A DNA stretch of 64,000 bases, taken from the NCBI GenBank assembly GCA_017849575.1, contig JAFIGV010000013.1:62001-126000 (forward strand), given 5' to 3'. The notes under the pieces were generated by a model. The model was not told the DNA's origin. It ran no database searches and was given only the letters and a program-made list of their open reading frames with translations. Origin of the DNA: Flavipsychrobacter sp. (GTDB lineage: Bacteria > Bacteroidota > Bacteroidia > Chitinophagales > Chitinophagaceae). The translations under genes were made by a program, and so were the position numbers. Shown piece by piece: positions 8,448 to 16,887 of this stretch; position 1 is the stretch's first letter, and the number at the start of each line of letters is the position of its first letter.

Positions 8448-10286
8448 TTATTCTACAGTTACAGATTTAGCCAGATTTCGAGGCTGATCTACGTTACAAC
8501 CGCGAAGAATGGCAATATGATAAGAAAGTAACTGCAACGGCACGATGGTCACCAGCGGCGACAACACTTCTTCTGTTGCCGGCACTTCAATCACATGGTC
8601 AGCCAGTGAGCGTATATGTGTATCGCCTTCATTGACCACTGCGATCACTTTGCCTTTCCTCGCCTTTACTTCTTGTATGTTCGAAATTATTTTTTCGTAA
8701 GCGCTCGCATTGGTTGCCAGAAATACCACAGGCATAGCTTCATCAATCAGCGCAATCGGTCCGTGTTTCATTTCAGCAGCAGGGTAACCTTCTGCATGGA
8801 TGTAGGAGATTTCTTTGAGTTTCAAAGCACCTTCCAATGCAACAGGAAAATTATAACCGCGACCGAGATACAGGAAATTTGCAGCGTCTTTATATTCCTT
8901 GGCTATTTCGAGAATCTGCGAATCAAGCTTGAGTGTTTGTTCTATCTTGGCGGGCATGTTTTCCAGCTCGTACAATATTTCCCGAAGCTTGGATGTAGAA
9001 ATGGTACCCTTCTCTTTAGCTATTTGCAGCGCAATGAGGGTGAGAATAGTAATCTGCGCCGTAAAAGCTTTGGTGGACGCTACGCCAATTTCGGGACCAG
9101 CATGCGTATAAGAGCCTGCATGAGACATGCGCGCAATGGAAGATCCGATAACGTTGCAAATGCCATAGATGAGCGCCTGCCTTTCCTTTGCCAGTTCGAT
9201 GGCAGCCAGGGTATCGGCGGTTTCGCCCGATTGCGAAATAGCGATCACCACATCCTTTTCGTTGATGATGGGATTGCGATATCGGAATTCAGAAGCGTAT
9301 TCCACCTCCACGGGTACCCTCGCCAGGTCTTCGATGAGGTATTCGCCAATCAAAGCAGAATGCCAGGAAGTGCCGCAAGCCGTAATGAGTATGCGCTCTG
9401 CATTTTCAATACGATTGCTGTATTCGCTCAGTCCGCCCAGTTTGATCCATCCCTGCGATGCACTCATCCGCCCGCGAAGGGCCTCAGCTATCACTTTAGG
9501 TTGTTCGTAAATCTCCTTCAGCATGAAATGCTCAAAACCGCCTTTCTCAATCATTTCAAGGCTCATTTCGAGCTTCTGAATGGCGGGCGATTTCTGCACA
9601 TTGCCGAGCGTCTTGATATAAAAGCTTCCATCGCGACTAATGCAGGCATATTCCTGATCGTCGAGATAGACTACATTTTTCGTGTATTCGATTATCGGTG
9701 AGGCATCTGACGCAATAAAAAATTCTTCTTCGCCTACACCAATCACCAGCGGGCTTCCTTTTCGCGCAGCGATCAGGTGGTCGGGGTCATTGCGATCAAT
9801 TACGACAATGGCATAGGCACCCACGACCTCATTGAGTGCGGTACGAACTGCATCTTCAAGGCTCGAGTTATCCTGCTTACGTACTTCTTCCACAAGATTA
9901 ACCAACACCTCAGTGTCCGTATCGGAGTGAAATACATATCCGCGCTTGATCAGTTCTTTTTTTATGGCATCGTAGTTTTCGATGATACCATTGTGTATCA
10001 GTGCAAGGTTGCCCGAGTTGGATAGATGCGGGTGTGCATTGGTATCGTTGGGCACACCATGCGTAGCCCAGCGCGTATGACCGATGCCAATGGTGGCAGC
10101 AACATCTTTGCCGGTAGTATAGTTTTCGAGCTCGCTTACCTTGCCCGCCTTCTTATAGACATGAAGGTTGCCATTCAAAACGGCAATACCGGCGCTATCG
10201 TAGCCCCGGTATTCAAGTCTTTTCAAGCCCTTCAGCAAAATAGGGAATGCCTCTTTTTTGCCAATGTAGCCAACTATTCCGCACAT
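8448..10286 (-). CDS. glmS: Glutamine--fructose-6-phosphate aminotransferase (isomerising)
   Basis: A 612-residue enzyme that makes glucosamine-6-phosphate from fructose-6-phosphate and glutamine, the first committed step to peptidoglycan and LPS amino sugars. Cys2 (MCGIVGYIG) is the Ntn glutaminase nucleophile; GHTRWATHG follows at about 70-78. Two SIS sugar isomerase domains fill the C-terminal half (CGTSWHSALIGEY, SQSGETADT, LGRGYNFPVALEGALKLKE) and the chain ends in the normal LAKSVTVE. It starts 11 bases after the DUF4270 gene and is the last gene of the GT5-like / DUF4270 / glmS operon. No glmS ribozyme is expected or seen. Confidence 0.98.
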   Translation of the reverse strand: MCGIVGYIGKKEAFPILLKGLKRLEYRGYDSAGIAVLNGNLHVYKKAGKVSELENYTTGKDVAATIGIGHTRWATHGVPNDTNAHPHLSNSGNLALIHNGIIENYDAIKKELIKRGYVFHSDTDTEVLVNLVEEVRKQDNSSLEDAVRTALNEVVGAYAIVVIDRNDPDHLIAARKGSPLVIGVGEEEFFIASDASPIIEYTKNVVYLDDQEYACISRDGSFYIKTLGNVQKSPAIQKLEMSLEMIEKGGFEHFMLKEIYEQPKVIAEALRGRMSASQGWIKLGGLSEYSNRIENAERILITACGTSWHSALIGEYLIEDLARVPVEVEYASEFRYRNPIINEKDVVIAISQSGETADTLAAIELAKERQALIYGICNVIGSSIARMSHAGSYTHAGPEIGVASTKAFTAQITILTLIALQIAKEKGTISTSKLREILYELENMPAKIEQTLKLDSQILEIAKEYKDAANFLYLGRGYNFPVALEGALKLKEISYIHAEGYPAAEMKHGPIALIDEAMPVVFLATNASAYEKIISNIQEVKARKGKVIAVVNEGDTHIRSLADHVIEVPATEEVLSPLVTIVPLQLLSYHIAILRGCNVDQPRNLAKSVTVE

Positions 10287-10297
10287 GTGTTAATGAG

Positions 10298-11734
10298 TTA
10301 GATTTTCGAGTAAAAGATACGGAGTTTCAGCTTCACATCACTATTGCTTAGATTTCTGCCGCCACCGATCAACCGGTAAGCAGCGGGAAATGTAGCTGCA
10401 CCGCCTATCCGCAAATGTAAGGTATCTCTTTGTTCAATGATAGCCCGCTGAACCTCTCTTGGGATATTGATAGTGTATTGAGAATAGGTAGCTCCGTTTA
10501 TGGTTACATCCTTGCGTAGTCCGTCCATAAAAATCAGCGGCTCTGTGCTGGTGATAGGGCTGCGATCCTGAACACTCACCGCAGAATCGCCCTGCATGCG
10601 AACCGGATAGAGCCTTGCCGGTCCGTAATATTTCTCGGATTCATCGCCGGGAATTTTGTATTGTGTGAGGATTAGCTCCGCACGAATAATGGGCTGTTTG
10701 GGCAGATTCTTAATAAACGGAATCTTGACATCCAGCGCAGCACCCGGTTCGTTCTGCAAAATAAATATCGAGTCAGAGGTTGTTGTAGAGTGCAAAAGGT
10801 TATCAAGCGTAGGAGATACTGATGGGTTTCTTACAATATGGTTGTAGTGCGCTACACGGGTTTGGTCGTAGTAGAAGGAAACATAGTTTACAGTGTCCTT
10901 CGTGTAAAAGAACTGGATGTTGGCACGGTTGAAATCGGTGCCGCCATTCAGAAGGAAATAATAGAGGGAGTTGCCCGAATTGGTATCGGCAGGGGCTACA
11001 TAAAAACCATGCAGGAACCGTGCGAAATCCGCATAAGCGTCATATGCACTACCAGAAGTTTTAGAGGCCTCATTGTACATCTTGTCAATGAATGCCTGGC
11101 TAAGTCTTACCCGTACATGCGGGTTGCGCAAGGTGCCCAATACATTCACAGAGTCTTTAATAGCGCCATGCTGCGAAGAAGAATTAAATCCAATCGTTGC
11201 GGTGCCTATGGGTTGACTGTTATAAGCGGTAGAAGAATAGTTGTAGTACGTGCTGTCCAACGACAAAGAATCGTTATCAGCAATCTCATATACATTGATA
11301 AGCTGATCGAGATTTGTAAGGGTTGTATCTCCCCACGAGAGCCCGGCATAAGGGAGCACAAGGAAAGCAGAATCCGGGCGGGCCGGAAATGAATAACCCA
11401 GACTTGGCGGCACTACAGAAAAGTAAAAGCCTGCATGGGTCTTACCCCCATATGGATCGTTAGCAACCGTACCCAGAGCGTGATAAATAGGCAACCCGCT
11501 GATGCTCGTGCTGGTGACATACTTATTACTCAACACGGTCTTGGTCAGAATAGTGAGGGTGTCGCCCACCACAAAGGTGTTTGCCGTATCGTCAACCGGC
11601 ACCACATTGGCACCTAATATGGTATCTTCTTTACAACCGGAGCAAACAATAGCAAGAAAGCATGCAGCAAACGCTGCTGCCATTATTCCGGAAAAGCGTT
11701 GTTTCAAGGGAATGATTTTAGCGAATGTGATCAA
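10298..11734 (-). CDS. DUF4270 family lipoprotein
   Basis: A 478-residue protein of the DUF4270 family, which is restricted to Bacteroidetes and of unknown function. The N-terminus has a hydrophobic segment ending in CSGCKEDTILG; Cys34 followed by KED is the likely lipidation site. The start could instead be Met18, which gives a more usual signal length. The body is beta-rich, with DPYGGKTHAGFYF near the front, and ends in LKLRIFYSKI. It lies between the truncated glycogen-synthase-like gene (7 bases upstream) and glmS (11 bases downstream), an arrangement conserved in the phylum, which hints at a role in the cell envelope or surface glycans. Surface exposure is inferred, not seen. Confidence 0.85.
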   Translation of the reverse strand: MITFAKIIPLKQRFSGIMAAAFAACFLAIVCSGCKEDTILGANVVPVDDTANTFVVGDTLTILTKTVLSNKYVTSTSISGLPIYHALGTVANDPYGGKTHAGFYFSVVPPSLGYSFPARPDSAFLVLPYAGLSWGDTTLTNLDQLINVYEIADNDSLSLDSTYYNYSSTAYNSQPIGTATIGFNSSSQHGAIKDSVNVLGTLRNPHVRVRLSQAFIDKMYNEASKTSGSAYDAYADFARFLHGFYVAPADTNSGNSLYYFLLNGGTDFNRANIQFFYTKDTVNYVSFYYDQTRVAHYNHIVRNPSVSPTLDNLLHSTTTSDSIFILQNEPGAALDVKIPFIKNLPKQPIIRAELILTQYKIPGDESEKYYGPARLYPVRMQGDSAVSVQDRSPITSTEPLIFMDGLRKDVTINGATYSQYTINIPREVQRAIIEQRDTLHLRIGGAATFPAAYRLIGGGRNLSNSDVKLKLRIFYSKI

Positions 11735-11741
11735 ATTAAAC

Positions 11742-12566
11742 CTAAGACTCTGTTAAGCTTTTATACAGGTCCAGAAGCTCAGTTACATCATCCTTCCAAC
11801 CCTCGTTATACTTCACCACTTTTTTGTAACGGCTGGGTTTCACCTCATCAGCAATTTCCTTTTTCAACTTTTCCTCACCAAAGATCACCACATCAGCACA
11901 TTTGCTTCCACCAAGTGTGAGCGCGGTATTGGTACCGGCTTTGTAAAGCTCCAGATCCTTTTCTTTGATATCGTTACTTACCAGCGCCTTCTTGATAAAA
12001 TCCGCACTCATTTTCTCTTTAAACTGATCATTCTGAGCCGTAAAGATCACTTTAGAATAGCCAAATACGGGCTCTTTCTTATAGGCCGTCTTCAGATAGG
12101 CGGGAATCAGTGAGGTCATCCAGCCGTGGCAATGAATGACATGCGGCGGCCAGCCAAATTTTTTAACTGTTTCAAGAGCACTTTTACAGAAGAAGATCAT
12201 TCGCTCCGAATTGTCTTCAAAAAAATGATCTTTATCATCGCGGAAAACGTGCTTCCGCTTAAAATAGTCTTCGTTGTCCATGAAATAGACTTGCAGGCGT
12301 GCATTGGGTAAAGAAGCCACCTTGATGATCAGAGGATAGTCATCTTTGTCGATAATGATGTTGATGCCGGAAAGCCGAACTACCTCATGCAGCCTGTGCC
12401 TGCGCTCGTTGATGACGCCGAAGCGGGGCATGATCACCCGTATCTCAAGCCCGGAATCGAAAGCCTTGATTGCGAGCCGGTTGAGTATCTGAGCAAAGTC
12501 AGTGAATTCGATGTAGGGGGAAAGTTCGTTTGCAACTATTAAAACACGTTTCTTGTCTGCAGACAT
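11742..12566 (-). CDS. Glycogen/starch synthase-like protein, N-terminal domain only
   Basis: A 274-residue protein similar to the N-terminal (GT5) domain of glycogen synthase: MSADKKRVLIVANELSPY, then DFAQILNRLAIKAFDSG, and HVIHCHGWMTSLIPAYLK in place of the usual H-x-HDW. The C-terminal GT-B domain that binds the ADP-glucose donor is absent, and the KxGGLxDV loop of true synthases is replaced by EFTDFAQ. So it is unlikely to make glycogen by itself. The short form in front of DUF4270 and glmS recurs in Bacteroidetes, so it is a family of its own rather than a fresh truncation. It is divergent from panC and has its own -7 box at 12623-12630. Confidence 0.85.
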   Translation of the reverse strand: MSADKKRVLIVANELSPYIEFTDFAQILNRLAIKAFDSGLEIRVIMPRFGVINERRHRLHEVVRLSGINIIIDKDDYPLIIKVASLPNARLQVYFMDNEDYFKRKHVFRDDKDHFFEDNSERMIFFCKSALETVKKFGWPPHVIHCHGWMTSLIPAYLKTAYKKEPVFGYSKVIFTAQNDQFKEKMSADFIKKALVSNDIKEKDLELYKAGTNTALTLGGSKCADVVIFGEEKLKKEIADEVKPSRYKKVVKYNEGWKDDVTELLDLYKSLTES

Positions 12567-12622
12567 GTATGGTTTGTATTAGATTAAAACCGATAAACCT
12601 GGTTCCTTAAAAATTAGGTCTG

Positions 12623-12630
12623 CAAAATTA
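12623..12630 (-). promoter_or_regulatory. -7 box (TAATTTTG) for the GT5-like / DUF4270 / glmS operon
   Basis: Minus-strand TAATTTTG fits TAnnTTTG, with a TTG 16 bases upstream that could be the -33 element. The start codon is about 57 bases further on. Confidence 0.6.
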
Positions 12631-12651
12631 CGAAAATATTGAATTCCAACC

Positions 12652-12659
12652 TTACTTTG
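12652..12659 (+). promoter_or_regulatory. -7-like box (TTACTTTG) for panC
   Basis: TTACTTTG differs by one base from TAnnTTTG and lies 23 bases before the panC ATG. It is back to back with the box of the divergent operon. Confidence 0.45.
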
Positions 12660-12682
12660 CATCCCTCCATCTGTTTCTTTAC

Positions 12683-13537
12683 ATGATCGTCTTCAAAAAA
12701 GAACAAGACCTGCGTACATATCTCAGTCAGCAGCGCGCACTCGGAAAGCGTATCGGCTTTGTGCCCACTATGGGTGCTTTGCATGCGGGGCACCGCTCAT
12801 TAATAGATCGTTCTGTACAACCAGAGACCGTTACTGTATGCAGCATTTTCGTTAACCCCACACAGTTCAATGACAAGTCCGACTACGACAAATATCCTGC
12901 AACGCCCGATGCAGATTTAAAATTGTTGCTGGAGGCCCGTTGCGATGTTGCCTTTATGCCCGACGCTGCAGAAATGTATCCCCAGGGCTTTGCTGAAGTG
13001 CGAACTTATGATTTCGGATACCTCGATAGCATTCTGGAAGGCGCGCACCGCCCAGGCCATTTCCGGGGGGTAGGGCAAATAGTCTCCCGGCTACTCGAGA
13101 TGGTGCAACCCGATATTCTGTTTATGGGTCAGAAAGATTACCAGCAGTGCATGGTTGTGAAAAAACTATTGGGAATGATGGGCCGCGAGCAACAGATACA
13201 ACTGGTTATCTGCGATACCGTGCGCGAAGAAGACGGACTGGCAATGAGCTCAAGAAATGTACGGCTTACGGAGCCACAAAGAGCGCTGGCCGCCAGCATT
13301 TATCAGTGCCTTGTTTCCATACAGGGAAAGCAGAACTCCGATCACTTTTCGCTGGTGAGGAAAGAATGTCTGGATCTGCTAAAGAAAAAAGGTCTGGATG
13401 CAGAATATGTATCGCTGGCCGATGCTACCGACCTTACCTTGCTCGAAGACTACGAGCCGTCTAAAAAAATGGTGGCACTCATTGCAGCCAGTATCGGAGG
13501 GGTGCGCCTTATAGACAATCTGTTCCTCAACCCCTGA
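12683..13537 (+). CDS. panC: Pantothenate synthetase (pantoate--beta-alanine ligase)
   Basis: A 284-residue enzyme joining pantoate and beta-alanine with ATP, the last step of vitamin B5 synthesis. The nucleotidyl-transferase fold is shown by VPTMGALHAGHRSLI (HAGH at 34-37), FVNPTQFNDKSDYDKYP (from 56), LFMGQKDYQQ and the KMSKS-like region with EEDGLAMSSRNVRL. Length is normal. It is alone on its strand; panB and panD are not in the window. It ends 5 bases from the end of the convergent GH3 gene. The promoter region is shared with the divergent GT5-like operon. Confidence 0.97.
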   Translation: MIVFKKEQDLRTYLSQQRALGKRIGFVPTMGALHAGHRSLIDRSVQPETVTVCSIFVNPTQFNDKSDYDKYPATPDADLKLLLEARCDVAFMPDAAEMYPQGFAEVRTYDFGYLDSILEGAHRPGHFRGVGQIVSRLLEMVQPDILFMGQKDYQQCMVVKKLLGMMGREQQIQLVICDTVREEDGLAMSSRNVRLTEPQRALAASIYQCLVSIQGKQNSDHFSLVRKECLDLLKKKGLDAEYVSLADATDLTLLEDYEPSKKMVALIAASIGGVRLIDNLFLNP

Positions 13538-13542
13538 CCGGG

Positions 13543-15105
13543 TTAATTTGTTGTAGCACTAAGCGCTTTCACTTTGTTGGCCTTCAGCCACTGCTGCCAT
13601 TCATCGAGCGCTGCGTTTTTCATCACCCGCGGAAATTTATTCATAGCTCCCTCCTTCCCCTTACTTTTCAGATAGTCGTAAAAAACCTTATTGGGCAATA
13701 TCTCTACAAAAACTTCCTTAAGCGCAGAAGTTCTTTCTACGGCGTAGTCATCGTTTATTTCAGACAGGGTCTTGTCCAGTATTTCCCGCACCTCCGCAGC
13801 ATTGACGCAATCATCATCGCAACCAATATACCAGCGGTGTGCAAAGAGATTATCGTACTTAAAACCCGCCACCGTAAACTCGCGTATGGTAATGCCCAGC
13901 TTTTTTGATACCGTGTCTATAGCCTTGTTCATATTGTCCACACTCATATGCTCTCCGCACAGGCTAAGGAATTGTTTCGTTCTGCCTACAATAATGATCT
14001 CGCCATCTTTTGCACTGGAAAAACGCACCACATCGCCGATAATGTACCGCCAGGCTCCGGCACAGGTACTCAGCATCACGGCATAGTCGGTAGTTTCATC
14101 CACCTCATCAATCATGTAGGTCTTGCAGCCTTGCCGTGGGTTTCCGTCTTCATCGAAGTTTTCGGAGTTGAAGGGCACAAACTCATAAAAAATGCCATTG
14201 TTCAGCACCAGCCTGATGCCCGGCACATTGGGCTTTGCCTGAAAACCAAATGAACCTTCAGAGGCCATATAGGTTTCGATGTAGGTAATAGGTTTCCCTA
14301 ACAGTTTTTTAAAGCTCTCGCGATAAGGCTCGAATGATACCCCGCCATGAATATACACCGACAGGTTGGGCCATATCTCGTGTATGTTGCGGACCTTATG
14401 GTATTTGATAATCTCTTCGAAAACGATTTGTACCCACGCGGGCACCCCACACACCGTACCCACGTCCCAGTTTCTTGCGCCTCTTACAATCAGCTTTATA
14501 CGGTCTTCCCACACCGGCCTCTTGGAAATTTTCTGACCCGGTTTATAAAAAAAATTGGCTACCCAGCGCGGCATGTTCTTAGCACTGATACCGCTCATAT
14601 CGCCCTCATAGTATTCTCCTTTTTCGAACAAGGAGGTTGTGCCGCCCAGCATAAGGATACCCTTTTGAAAAGCTACGGGAGGCACATCAAATTCGGTCAT
14701 GCTGTATAGCTGTTTGAAGCCTACATTTTTGATCGACTTGATCATATCTTTTGTAACCGGTATGTGCTTGCTTGCCGACTCCGAAGTGCCTGAGCTAAGG
14801 GCAAAATATTTCACCTTTCCGGGCCAGGCCACATTCTCTTCTCCTTCCAGACACCGATACCACCATTGCCGGTACATGTCGTTGTAGGTAAAAACCGGCA
14901 CCCGTGTACGAAAGGCGGTAACAAAATCTACTTCCTCGCTGAGAATTTTATCAAAACCATAATGCTTGCCAAAAGAAGTATATTGCCCACGCTCCAGCAA
15001 CTGGCGTAGGGTGTGGCGTTGATAGGTACGCGGCGAGGCCACCCGTAAATTAAAACGTTTGCGCAGATGTAAGGAACGAGCGATCAGATTGCCCAGCAAT
15101 GCCAT
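13543..15105 (-). CDS. GH3 auxin-responsive-promoter-like acyl-adenylating protein
   Basis: A 520-residue member of the GH3 family within the adenylate-forming superfamily. Plant GH3 enzymes link amino acids to acyl hormones through an acyl-AMP; the bacterial substrates are not known. The phosphate-binding loop is YFALSSGTSESASKHIPVT (SSGTSES at 104-110). Later come YIETYMASEGSFGFQ and the W-R-Y-I-I-G-D-V-V-R segment (nucleotide-binding, about residue 352), then a C-terminal lid with KLG and KF-RVM-K. All ATP-binding elements are there. It has its own -7 box and is divergent from dut. Confidence 0.88.
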   Translation of the reverse strand: MALLGNLIARSLHLRKRFNLRVASPRTYQRHTLRQLLERGQYTSFGKHYGFDKILSEEVDFVTAFRTRVPVFTYNDMYRQWWYRCLEGEENVAWPGKVKYFALSSGTSESASKHIPVTKDMIKSIKNVGFKQLYSMTEFDVPPVAFQKGILMLGGTTSLFEKGEYYEGDMSGISAKNMPRWVANFFYKPGQKISKRPVWEDRIKLIVRGARNWDVGTVCGVPAWVQIVFEEIIKYHKVRNIHEIWPNLSVYIHGGVSFEPYRESFKKLLGKPITYIETYMASEGSFGFQAKPNVPGIRLVLNNGIFYEFVPFNSENFDEDGNPRQGCKTYMIDEVDETTDYAVMLSTCAGAWRYIIGDVVRFSSAKDGEIIIVGRTKQFLSLCGEHMSVDNMNKAIDTVSKKLGITIREFTVAGFKYDNLFAHRWYIGCDDDCVNAAEVREILDKTLSEINDDYAVERTSALKEVFVEILPNKVFYDYLKSKGKEGAMNKFPRVMKNAALDEWQQWLKANKVKALSATTN

Positions 15106-15175
15106 TTCTTTCTTCTTAGTAGTTAGTCAACAATTCAAGCTCCATGTTCAAAAAAGCAGTTTCTGAACAGACCTG

Positions 15176-15183
15176 CAAAAGTA
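15176..15183 (-). promoter_or_regulatory. -7 box (TACTTTTG) for the GH3-family gene
   Basis: Minus-strand TACTTTTG fits TAnnTTTG; the ATG is about 71 bases further on. Confidence 0.5.
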
Positions 15184-15357
15184 ACTTTTTATCTACTGCA
15201 TAATCATACCACCTCCTAAAATTGTAACGGTGGTACACCACACACTATGCGTTCAGCATCAGGTTTTTTACAACAGGCCTGACGGAAACAGGTTGGACCG
15301 ACAGGCCAAAAGCCACCCCGCAGTCGTTAATTTAAATTCAATATTTCGTCCGTTGTT

Positions 15358-15365
15358 TACCTTTG
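15358..15365 (+). promoter_or_regulatory. -7 box (TACCTTTG) for dut, almost at the start codon
   Basis: TACCTTTG fits TAnnTTTG exactly and ends only 7 bases before the dut ATG at 15373. If transcription starts about 5 bases after the box, the leader is just a few bases long. Confidence 0.6.
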
Positions 15366-15372
15366 CGCCGCT

Positions 15373-15813
15373 ATGAAGGTTACTGTGGAAATCATCAATA
15401 AGTCGCCACACCCGCTGCCGGAATACCACACCGCGGATGCAGCCGGCATGGACATTCGTGCCTGGCTCACCGAAACGGTGATCCTGCAGCCTATGGAACG
15501 CAGATTGATACCCACCGGCCTGTACCTTGCTTTACCGCCCGGCTTCGAAGCACAGATAAGACCCAGAAGCGGCCTGGCTATAAAAAAAGGAATCACCTTA
15601 GTGAATACTCCGGGAACGATCGATGCAGATTATCGTGGCGAGATCATGATACCTGCCATCAACCTCTCTGCCGAAAAGCAGGAGATCACTGACGGCGAAA
15701 GGATAGCGCAAATGGTGGTGGCACGATATGAAAGCGTGGAATGGAACGCAGTGAAGCAACTGAATGAAACCCCGCGAGGCGATGGTGGTTTCGGACATTC
15801 GGGCACACGGTGA
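15373..15813 (+). CDS. dut: Deoxyuridine 5'-triphosphate nucleotidohydrolase
   Basis: A 146-residue trimeric dUTPase, which turns dUTP to dUMP and keeps uracil out of DNA. All five motifs are seen: [10 protein letters not shown] (21-30), PRSGLA (64-69), [14 protein letters not shown] (78-91, catalytic Asp84), GERIAQMV (108-115) and the C-terminal [12 protein letters not shown] that closes over the substrate. Length is standard. It opens a plus-strand run with a sugar nucleotidyltransferase, a TPR protein and DUF4292, an order known in Bacteroidetes. The -7 box is so close to the ATG that the mRNA is nearly leaderless. Confidence 0.98.
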   Translation: MKVTVEIINKSPHPLPEYHTADAAGMDIRAWLTETVILQPMERRLIPTGLYLALPPGFEAQIRPRSGLAIKKGITLVNTPGTIDADYRGEIMIPAINLSAEKQEITDGERIAQMVVARYESVEWNAVKQLNETPRGDGGFGHSGTR

Positions 15814-15879
15814 TAAACCGCATCATTGAATTAACAGCAAGACAAAAACTTCGAAATTTTTAAAAAAATACGCAGAAAA

Positions 15880-16887
15880 ATGAACATTATTATTCCAATG
15901 GCAGGCATGGGCAAAAGAATGCGCCCGCATACACTCACTACGCCAAAACCATTGATACCCATTGCCGGAAAACCCATCGTACAACGGCTGGTAGAAGATA
16001 TAGTAGCCACGAGCAACGAAAAGGTGGATCAGATTGCTTTCATCATCGGCCCCTCATTTGGCAAAGAGGTAGAAGCACACCTCTGCAGTGTGGCCGAAGC
16101 GCTTGGTGCTACCGGCAAGATTTATTACCAGCACGAAGCACTGGGTACGGCCCACGCTATACTCTGCGCTGCAGATGCACTGAAAGGAAATGTCTTCATT
16201 GCCTTCGCCGATACTTTATTTAAAGCCTCCTTCAGCATCGACACACAAAAAGACGCTATAGTCTGGACACAAAAAGTTGAAGACCCCTCAGCATTTGGCG
16301 TGGTAAAACTTAATAGTGCTCATGAGATCGAAGCCTTCGTAGAAAAGCCCAAAGAGTTTGTCTCAGACCTGGCCATTATTGGTGTTTATTACTTTAAAGA
16401 CGGAGAGAATCTGCACAAAGAACTACAGCGTCTGATTGATGAGGACATACGACTGAAGGGTGAATATCAGATCACGGATGCGATGGACCATATGCTGAAC
16501 TCGGGACTGAAGTTCTATACCGATCAGGTAGAAGAATGGCTGGACTGTGGAAACAAGGATGCAACCGTTTACACAAATGCCCGCATACTGGACATCAAAA
16601 ACGGCAGCGAATCGCTGGTGCACCCCACTGCAGCCACCGAGAATGCTATGATCATTGAACCCTGTTTCATTGGCGAAAATGTAGTGATTAAAAATTCAGT
16701 AGTTGGGCCGTTTGTTTCCGTAGAGGCAGGCACCACCATCGAGGACTCTCGTATCAGCAATAGCATTGTTCAGGCCAACAGCATTGTTAAAAATGCACGG
16801 CTCCACAATTCGATGCTGGGTAAACATGTAAATTACGATGGCAAGTCGCAGGATATAAGCCTCGGCGACTTTTCAACTCAATTATGA
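15880..16887 (+). CDS. Sugar-1-phosphate nucleotidyltransferase with left-handed beta-helix tail
   Basis: A 335-residue NTP-transferase. It begins MNIIIPMAGMGKRMRPHTL with TPKPLIPIAGKPI, the nucleotide-binding signature of the glucose-1-phosphate thymidylyltransferase / mannose-1-phosphate guanylyltransferase superfamily. FAD in 'VFIAFADTLF' is in the place of the metal-binding Asp, and FVEKPKEF is the sugar-site loop. From about residue 245 there are hexapeptide-like repeats (IGENVVIKNSVVGPFVSVEAGT) forming a left-handed beta-helix. The exact sugar cannot be named. It overlaps the TPR gene by 4 bases (ATGA), so the two are translationally coupled. Confidence 0.9.
   Translation: MNIIIPMAGMGKRMRPHTLTTPKPLIPIAGKPIVQRLVEDIVATSNEKVDQIAFIIGPSFGKEVEAHLCSVAEALGATGKIYYQHEALGTAHAILCAADALKGNVFIAFADTLFKASFSIDTQKDAIVWTQKVEDPSAFGVVKLNSAHEIEAFVEKPKEFVSDLAIIGVYYFKDGENLHKELQRLIDEDIRLKGEYQITDAMDHMLNSGLKFYTDQVEEWLDCGNKDATVYTNARILDIKNGSESLVHPTAATENAMIIEPCFIGENVVIKNSVVGPFVSVEAGTTIEDSRISNSIVQANSIVKNARLHNSMLGKHVNYDGKSQDISLGDFSTQL

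Noticed and set aside
8616-9701. 361-codon open frame on the plus strand inside glmS
   Set aside because: Fully antisense to a perfect glmS gene, with Cys- and Phe-rich sequence and no start signal; it reflects the codon use of the opposite strand.
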